DNA of 64,000 nucleotides from Paracoccus sp. M683. GTDB lineage: Bacteria; Pseudomonadota; Alphaproteobacteria; Rhodobacterales; Rhodobacteraceae. Shown here piece by piece: positions 63,199 to 64,000 of this stretch. Numbering within the stretch: the stretch's first letter is position 1; every line of letters starts with the position of its first letter. The translations under genes were made by a program, and so were the position numbers. The stretch is taken from positions 331,778 to 395,777 of the forward strand of contig NZ_VKDF01000005.1 of the NCBI RefSeq assembly GCF_007096355.1, read 5' to 3'. The notes under the pieces were generated by a model, which was given only the letters and a program-made list of their open reading frames with translations, searched no databases and was not told the DNA's origin.

Positions 63199-64000
63199 GC
63201 CTGTCATTGCAGGGAAAGACCGCCATCGTCACCGGCGCCGGGCGCGGCATCGGGCTGGCCGTGGCGCATCGCCTGGTCGAGCGCGGCGCCAATGTCATGT
63301 TCGCCGATAGCGACGAGGCCCTGCTGGAGGCCGAACTGGGCAGCGACCTGGACAGCGAGGGGCCGATCAGGGCCTTTGCCGGTGACATGGGTGAAAAGCT
63401 GGCCATGGCGAACCTGATATCGGCAACGCTGGACGCCTTTGATCGGGTGGATATCCTGGTCAACGCGCATCGGCTGGTGCGGGGCTCGGACCCGCTGGAT
63501 ACAGATGTCGACACGCTGGACGAGATGATGCGCCAGAACATGATGTCCGCCCTGCGCATGTCGCAATTGGTGGCGCGGCGGATGATCCGGCAAGCAGCCG
63601 ATTCTGTTGACAGCGACGAGATCGGCTCGATCGTCAATATCTCGACGCTGGCGGGCAGCCGGCCGATCCCGGAATTGCTGGGCTATTCCATCGCCTGCGC
63701 GGCGCTGGAGCAGGCCACCCGCGGGCTGGCCCTGGCACTGGCGCCGCACCGGATCAGGGTGAACGGCGTTTCCTTCAGCAGCGTCATGTCGCACGAGCTG
63801 AAACTGGCGCTGCGCGAACGGCCCGAGCTGCGTGATCACGTCATCGCCGGCACGCCCATGGGGCGGATCGCATCCGCCGACGAACTGGCCGAGGCCGTGC
63901 TGTATCTGACCGGCAGCGGCGCAGGCTTCGTCACTGGCCAGATCCTGACCGTCGATGGTGGGCGCAGCCTGGTCGACCCGGTCTCGACCAAGATGTTATA
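63195..64000 (+). CDS. SDR-family oxidoreductase (3' end at the window edge)
   Basis: NAD(P)-dependent short-chain dehydrogenase, 268 codons visible; the last two bases are TA, so the stop probably lies at the boundary. The Rossmann motif is TGAGRGIGLAVA at residues 14-25. The NAG-like position reads NAHRLV in place of the usual NNAG, the catalytic Ser is in VNISTLAGS, but the usual YxxxK reads YSIACAALE, lacking the Lys four residues after Tyr. It may be inactive or use another residue. The C terminus GFVTGQILTVDGGRS is typical. Overlaps rsmC by four bases. Confidence 0.82.
   Translation, partial: MSLSLQGKTAIVTGAGRGIGLAVAHRLVERGANVMFADSDEALLEAELGSDLDSEGPIRAFAGDMGEKLAMANLISATLDAFDRVDILVNAHRLVRGSDPLDTDVDTLDEMMRQNMMSALRMSQLVARRMIRQAADSVDSDEIGSIVNISTLAGSRPIPELLGYSIACAALEQATRGLALALAPHRIRVNGVSFSSVMSHELKLALRERPELRDHVIAGTPMGRIASADELAEAVLYLTGSGAGFVTGQILTVDGGRSLVDPVSTKML

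Noticed and set aside
63195..63340. separate short frame at 63113-63310 as an independent gene
   Set aside because: It spans the rsmC-SDR overlap in a third frame with no ribosome site or motif.
1..64000. CRISPR arrays, prophage modules or rRNA genes
   Set aside because: No regularly spaced direct repeats, no cas, phage structural or integrase genes, and no rRNA-like stretches were seen on either strand.

Overview
The window is about 64 kb of high-GC chromosome from an alphaproteobacterium. Gene content and order point to the Rhodobacterales, most likely Paracoccus or a close relative. Supporting signs are the chains of genes with 4-nt ATGA overlaps, the hisS-hisZ-hisG and lolC-lolD blocks, a complete zwf-pgl-pgi plus edd Entner-Doudoroff set, and a recurrent intergenic element ending in GGATATTT and GAAGAAGAAA. 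The genus is an inference; no rRNA gene is present to settle it. Most of the window is dense housekeeping sequence.

Layout. 1-5.4 kb: suhB-like phosphatase, an EamA transporter, soluble lytic transglycosylase (minus), dapA and a tRNA-Leu(GAG). 5.4-9.0 kb is the only clearly decayed accessory segment. It holds AT-richer sequence, a vgrG pseudogene with an internal stop, an IS5-type insertion sequence that truncates it, and a signal-peptide lytic transglycosylase whose 3' end looks frameshifted and then cut by the same IS. 9.1-14.9 kb: a spermidine/putrescine-type ABC importer with one ATPase, two tandem paralogous binding proteins and two permeases. 14.9-16.1 kb: a LysE-type exporter and a hemerythrin-like protein. 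16.2-21.6 kb (minus): a compact operon dacC-tmk-holB-tatD-MBL hydrolase-AEC transporter. 21.7-24.8 kb: SRPBCC protein, DUF2270 membrane protein, thymidine kinase and a Bcr/CflA efflux pump.

24.9-32.5 kb: edd (minus) and zwf-pgl-pgi (plus) flank an rRNA methyltransferase and an orphan PIN-domain gene. The two sugar-catabolic units carry the identical 14-bp operator core in the same orientation, so they are probably co-regulated. 32.5-35.9 kb: AlkB-like desaturase, ftsY, exported MBL protein. 35.9-39.7 kb: the lower tyrosine/homogentisate pathway, maiA and marR divergent from hmgA-fahA, with palindromic operators built into the promoter region. 39.8-46.5 kb: COG0523 zinc-type GTPase behind a Zur-like box, ABC-F ATPase, MipA-type outer membrane protein, OlsB-like acyltransferase, AI-2E transporter and ndk. 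46.6-53.7 kb (minus): hisG-hisZ-hisS, slyX (plus), purF-cvpA-radA. 53.9-56.9 kb: lolC-lolD-PAP2 phosphatase and a small lipoprotein. 56.9-64.0 kb: parE, a GST, a SPOR-domain D,D-carboxypeptidase, clpS, an RsmC-like methyltransferase and an SDR that runs to the window edge.

No CRISPR array, prophage, rRNA operon or replication origin was seen. The signals most worth following are regulatory (edd/zwf operator, hmgA/marR operators, Zur-like box, ABC-F leader hairpins), the IS junction at 6.6-8.2 kb, and the dispersed intergenic element. I found no convincing wholly new multi-gene system.
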